64,000 bases of DNA from an uncultured Nitrospira sp. (lineage in GTDB: Bacteria > Nitrospirota > Nitrospiria > Nitrospirales > Nitrospiraceae): positions 35,278-99,277 of the forward strand of contig CABVRW010000006.1 of the NCBI GenBank assembly GCA_902500785.1. Reading direction: 5' to 3'. The position numbers and the translations under genes are program-made. Below, in pieces: positions 60,768 to 64,000 of the stretch (its first letter is position 1; each line of letters starts with the position of its first letter). The notes under the pieces are model-generated. The model searched no databases. It saw only the letters and a list, made by a program, of their open reading frames with translations, and was not told the DNA's origin.

Positions 60768-61937
60768 TCATCGGCGAAGATCTTCGTGCAGTTCGCCCAT
60801 GAAACTCGTCAGCACGTGCTGCTTCATCTGTCCGACTTCCTCCACTGCGGGCTGGCTCGCCTCGTCGGTCAGTGCCAGGGCTTCCTTGGCGATCGGTGCC
60901 GTGCGGGTCAGCAATTCCTGTTCGAGCGCCTCCGGGCTGGCATCGATTTCAGACAGCACGGCCATCAACCGCTGCAGGCCGAATAAAGATCGTGTATTTT
61001 CAGAGTGTACCGCATTTGAACTGGCCCCATGGACGAGAGAGAGCCAAAATTTCGCTTCGAGGTCCTCTCCGAGGGTACCCCACGCGAAGGTCCGAAGCTT
61101 CTCCACGAGTGCGTCTTCGGTGCGCTCTAACCCGTCATAGTGTGCAATGGATCGTTCCACCGGTCGCTCACCTAAGACCATCAGCGTTTCTTTCCATAGG
61201 TCGAGTGGCGCCGTGGCGAGAACATCCTTCGCCGACGACCGCTGGAGAGAGGCTTGGATGGCTTGGAGATATTGGTGGAGATGTTTCACCTTCCGACCGG
61301 CAAGACTCCCTGCAGGGATACCCCAGATATGTCCGATTTCATGATCTTGCAGCGGTGTCGCGTTGATCGACTTCCATTCCCGCTCGGAGAGTTCAAACCG
61401 CTTTCGGTACTTGTCCAACAACCGTAGCTGTGTCTGTATTTCAAGTCCGAGCCTGGCTTCTTGGTAGGCCTCGGCGGAAATGTCGTCCTCGTCCCATCGC
61501 CGATTCAATAACCGGATCGCCGGCTTGGGGACCGCCGCACGAGCCTCTTGCTTGAGGGTATTCAGGGCGGTGGCGTCTACCTTATAGCGGGTGAGGAGGA
61601 GTTCTGTCGCGGCACGGACCAAGCCGTCAGCGAGCGTGATCATCCCCTTCATGGCTTCCATTTGAAGCCAAAGCCGTTCTCGTCGCAATCGGACACGGCG
61701 GCGATATTCGTCTCGGCGGCTCGTTACATCGCGCAACGCGTCCTGTTTGACGAGTTGATGCAGCGGTTTCGAGCCGGCAACACAGCGCGGATCGGGCCGG
61801 TCGGCTGCAATATGGTTGATCTCTTCAGGGGTGATATCAAAGTGCTGCAACAACAGCAGCTTCAGCATGATCCGGCCCTGAATCGGAGCTTGTTCAATGG
61901 TGGAGACAATAAGTTCTGGGGTGAGCAAAGCGGTCAT
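60768..61937 (-). CDS. Unknown helical protein
   Basis: 389 residues, no family recognised. It is rich in charged residues and largely helical; two adjacent segments (RDEYRRRVRLRRERLWLQME and LNRRWDEDDISAEAYQEARL) look like coiled or packed helices. There is no signal peptide or membrane segment, so it is probably cytoplasmic. The start ATG at 61937 has no strong ribosome site but the frame is long and uninterrupted. It follows a 70-residue gene by 33 bases, likely the same unit. Function cannot be inferred. Confidence 0.65.
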   Translation of the reverse strand: MTALLTPELIVSTIEQAPIQGRIMLKLLLLQHFDITPEEINHIAADRPDPRCVAGSKPLHQLVKQDALRDVTSRRDEYRRRVRLRRERLWLQMEAMKGMITLADGLVRAATELLLTRYKVDATALNTLKQEARAAVPKPAIRLLNRRWDEDDISAEAYQEARLGLEIQTQLRLLDKYRKRFELSEREWKSINATPLQDHEIGHIWGIPAGSLAGRKVKHLHQYLQAIQASLQRSSAKDVLATAPLDLWKETLMVLGERPVERSIAHYDGLERTEDALVEKLRTFAWGTLGEDLEAKFWLSLVHGASSNAVHSENTRSLFGLQRLMAVLSEIDASPEALEQELLTRTAPIAKEALALTDEASQPAVEEVGQMKQHVLTSFMGELHEDLRR

Positions 61938-61970
61938 GGTGTGGCCCCTCGTGCGACGTAAAAGGTTCGC

Positions 61971-62183
61971 TCAGGCCGTGCCCTGATGGCTGGTTTCAAG
62001 GTAGACCGCGACATATTCACGGATTTGCTGGATGCTGCCGCTGACAAACAATTCTCGCGGAATTTCGACCCGCACCAGCTTGGTCGGGTCTACGCCACGA
62101 TCGATGGCATAGTCTTCGTCGATGTAGAGAGTCACTGAACCGTCCGGAAAGCGAATGGCATAGACCGCATTATTTTCAGCCAT
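61971..62183 (-). CDS. Small conserved-looking hypothetical protein
   Basis: 70 residues, acidic, beta-strand rich at the start (NAVYAIRFPDGSVTLYIDED) and helical at the end (IQQIREYVAVYLE). No family recognised. The frame starts at an ATG with AGTCAG upstream and ends 33 bases before the next gene, suggesting co-transcription. Length and even composition make it a plausible real gene. Confidence 0.55.
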   Translation of the reverse strand: MAENNAVYAIRFPDGSVTLYIDEDYAIDRGVDPTKLVRVEIPRELFVSGSIQQIREYVAVYLETSHQGTA

Positions 62184-62285
62184 ACTGACTGCTCCGTCTG
62201 ATGTGGTGGAACGATATAGTTACTACAGGTAACACAGGCCCAACCCGAGTGTCAAAACGCGATCGACGACCTCGTCGCGGCATGG

Positions 62286-62948
62286 TCAGAGTCGGAAAAT
62301 CCTCCGCCGCCCGATGACATAACCTGTAAAGACGATGAGCGCGATGAGGAGGGTATTACGAATCCGCCCCGGGCCAAAACAGACCAGATTCACCAGGGCG
62401 TTGGTGGTTCCGTAGGCCGCGTAGGCCAGGTAGGCCAGCAGAGACCACTTTTTGACCTGCAAAAACCCATAGCCGACCACTGTATGGAGAATCGGTGACA
62501 GCGCTTTGGTTACGAACCCGACGGAACCGTCCAATTTAGTGCAAAAAAATGGGAGCAGATAATCGGGGTTACTTGCGATGAGTATGGCGTCATTCCCTGC
62601 GCTTATCAGAAAGAGTAGGCCGAGAAACCGGATATCGTGTCCCTGGGCCCAAGCCGTGCGGGTGGTTCTGAGAAGATCGGCACCGGTCTGTGCGGGCCCG
62701 AGTGCCGCGTCGTAACTCTGTAGTGTCCACCAGGGGAGGGCCAGTAGCATAAAGAAAAAGACTTCGGCCGCTCGGCCGGAGACCCGCCCTAGCGCCAGGC
62801 TTAGCAAGACGAGGAGGATCGTGATAAGTCCGTAAAAGGACCCCGCTCCAGGTCGTCCGCGAATGAATTGTCCGAGGCCAGGAAGCAAGGCCGAGCAGAA
62901 AGCCGCACGGTAATCGGGGATGGAATGAGAAGGGGCGTGAGCGGACAT
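62286..62948 (-). CDS. Multi-pass inner-membrane protein of unknown function
   Basis: 220 residues from the ATG at 62948; the longer frame to 63029 adds a polar leader. About five hydrophobic segments: ALLPGLGQFIRGRPGAGSFY then GLITILLVLLSLALG, VFFFMLLALPWWTLQ, FLGLLFLISAG, a fourth around SLLAYLAYAAYGTTNALVNL and the last in TLLIALIVFTGYVIG. The LLPGLGQFIRGRPGAG start resembles small TM2-like membrane proteins. No enzyme motif. It sits between the haem-protein gene and small unknown genes, all on the same strand. Confidence 0.65.
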   Translation of the reverse strand: MSAHAPSHSIPDYRAAFCSALLPGLGQFIRGRPGAGSFYGLITILLVLLSLALGRVSGRAAEVFFFMLLALPWWTLQSYDAALGPAQTGADLLRTTRTAWAQGHDIRFLGLLFLISAGNDAILIASNPDYLLPFFCTKLDGSVGFVTKALSPILHTVVGYGFLQVKKWSLLAYLAYAAYGTTNALVNLVCFGPGRIRNTLLIALIVFTGYVIGRRRIFRL

Positions 62949-63049
62949 GATGAGAGAAGCCCCGTGCCTGGTAAGGCTCGGGAGGGAAACGACACGGCCT
63001 TCGATCACGGGATCGAAGGCCGCGTCCACAGACTACCGCTCAGTGGCTG

Positions 63050-63757
63050 TTAGCCACCTAGGGTATCCAGCGCTTCCTTCAGGCTCTTGCGGATACAGGT
63101 AAAAATCGGGGTGTCGCGTAAGGTGTACCGGCTGCCTTCGGTTTCCCGAAGCGCCATGACAAGGTCCAGGAAGTCCTCGGGCTTGTCGCTTTCGAATGCC
63201 ACAACCCATTCTTGGTCATCAAGGCCGAACGAATAGGTGGTGTTGAGCTTCACTGACGGGAAGCGATGGCCGACTTCAATATGTTCGTCCATCATGCCCT
63301 GTCGCGCCGCCTTGGTGAGCAAGAACCACTCGCGAGTTTTCACGAAAGGATAGACGAAGATGTACTTGGCCTTGCCGGGGACAACTGTCAGCCGCTTACT
63401 TTCCTGGTTTTCATGGGTGTGATGGTCGACATAGATCGAGCGCTTGGTGATCGCGAGATACGAATAGGGGTTGTACAGATACTTGCCCAATCCGGACGCC
63501 ATGATCTTGGTGCTCATCTCCTGGAACAGCTCGAGCTCGTAGCTGATGCGCCAGAGCATCAGGTCACAATCACCTCGAATACCAACAGTGGTATAGGCGA
63601 TGACGAGGACTTTTCCTTGGTACTCTTCTACGGCACGGAGAAACTCTTGCTTGCCACGCGTGCGTTCATCTTCAGGCAACCGACGCCACGCCGGATCGAT
63701 TTTATAGAAGGTGAAATTCACATATTGACGGCGGGGCGGTTGTTCGGGGCTGGACAT
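63050..63757 (-). CDS. Chlorite dismutase/coprohaem decarboxylase family haem protein, unusual distal residue
   Basis: 235 residues from the ATG at 63757 (GGAGGG eight bases upstream), no signal peptide. Family stretches: RGDCDLMLWRISYELELFQ, then VKTREWFLLTKAARQGMMDE with the proximal His just after (DEHIEVGH), TYSFGLDDQEWVVAFE and a C-terminal SRYTLRDTPIFTCI. Seven residues before GLDD, where chlorite dismutases have the catalytic Arg and Firmicute coprohaem decarboxylases a Gln, this protein has Leu (VKLNTTYSF). So chlorite dismutation is unlikely; coprohaem decarboxylation or another haem role is more plausible. Cytoplasmic. Confidence 0.85.
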   Translation of the reverse strand: MSSPEQPPRRQYVNFTFYKIDPAWRRLPEDERTRGKQEFLRAVEEYQGKVLVIAYTTVGIRGDCDLMLWRISYELELFQEMSTKIMASGLGKYLYNPYSYLAITKRSIYVDHHTHENQESKRLTVVPGKAKYIFVYPFVKTREWFLLTKAARQGMMDEHIEVGHRFPSVKLNTTYSFGLDDQEWVVAFESDKPEDFLDLVMALRETEGSRYTLRDTPIFTCIRKSLKEALDTLGG

Positions 63758-64000
63758 GAGGAACCCTCCAGGCAACTTCTTGATAATGTAAAAGAATAAG
63801 AGTTAGCTCTTTAGCATTTCGACTCGTGAGCTGTCAACAGAGGCTGTGGAGCGTGAGGTTCGAATTGACAGGCTCAAAACGATCTGATAGTGCCTGGATA
63901 TGGTGAATGGCGCCCGAAGATTGCCGGTCGGATCCTGGCTCATAAGAAGCTTCTTTGTGATCCTGTGGGGGATTGCCGGCTCCTCGTTCGCCATTGAGGT

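Overview
The window looks like a chromosomal segment of a GC-rich, Gram-negative, mainly respiratory bacterium. My best guess is a Nitrospira-like member of Nitrospirota. Outer-membrane lipoproteins, a two-partner secretion (TPS) transporter, a PrsR-type sigma54 activator and a chlorite-dismutase-family haem protein point that way, but no single gene proves it. No phage or conjugation module is present.

Layout. 1-4954: end of modB and modC (molybdate uptake), two tandem traT-like lipoprotein genes, a self-cleaving LexA-like repressor with a clear candidate operator, and small unknown genes. 5074-8568: a frameshifted NUDIX gene, a 750-base ORF-free block full of local hairpins (candidate large structured RNA), a tRNA-Met, a glycosyltransferase and gene-poor DNA. 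8569-9495: an MscS channel. 9515-32567 (minus) and 32794-41926 (plus): two divergent catabolic gene runs of 21 and 7 genes, the larger about 23 kb, separated by a promoter region with two direct repeats exactly 21 bp apart. 43309-49253: a TPS transporter, a short TPS exoprotein and a TPR-CHAT protein. 49497-52157: a secreted Lon-domain protein, an SDR enzyme and a NUDIX hydrolase, with copies of a CTAG-ended repeat family. 52425-58559: a multi-PAS histidine kinase, a LuxR-type regulator, a receiver-like protein and a sigma54 activator. 58893-63757: a Tat-exported peptidase-like protein, an FKBP isomerase, an OB-fold protein, unknown proteins and a chlorite-dismutase-family protein.

How the catabolic genes fit together. 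The minus run holds a branched-chain-type 2-oxoacid dehydrogenase (E1 alpha, E1 beta, E2), acyl-CoA dehydrogenase, methylcrotonyl-CoA carboxylase beta subunit, a methylglutaconyl-CoA-type hydratase, HMG-CoA lyase, thiolase and hydroxyacyl-CoA dehydrogenase. It also has both known exits for propionyl-CoA: the methylcitrate route (PrpC, PrpD, PrpB) and methylmalonyl-CoA mutase in two subunits with its MeaB-like chaperone. At its promoter-proximal end are homogentisate dioxygenase, a fumarylacetoacetate hydrolase and a single-module dioxygenase-like VOC protein, suggesting tyrosine/phenylalanine breakdown. The plus run adds a complete beta-oxidation set with acyl-CoA ligase, a patatin-like lipase and a haem-oxygenase-like diiron protein. 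Together this is a heterotrophic amino-acid and fatty-acid degradation island, notable if the host is an autotrophic nitrifier. The biotin-carrying carboxylase subunit, methylmalonyl-CoA epimerase, maleylacetoacetate isomerase and E3 are not in the window.

The strongest candidates for something undescribed are the structured RNA block at 5485-6232, the CTAG-ended repeat family whose ends coincide with TAG stop codons, and the TPS-CHAT module whose CHAT domain keeps its cysteine but has lost its histidine.
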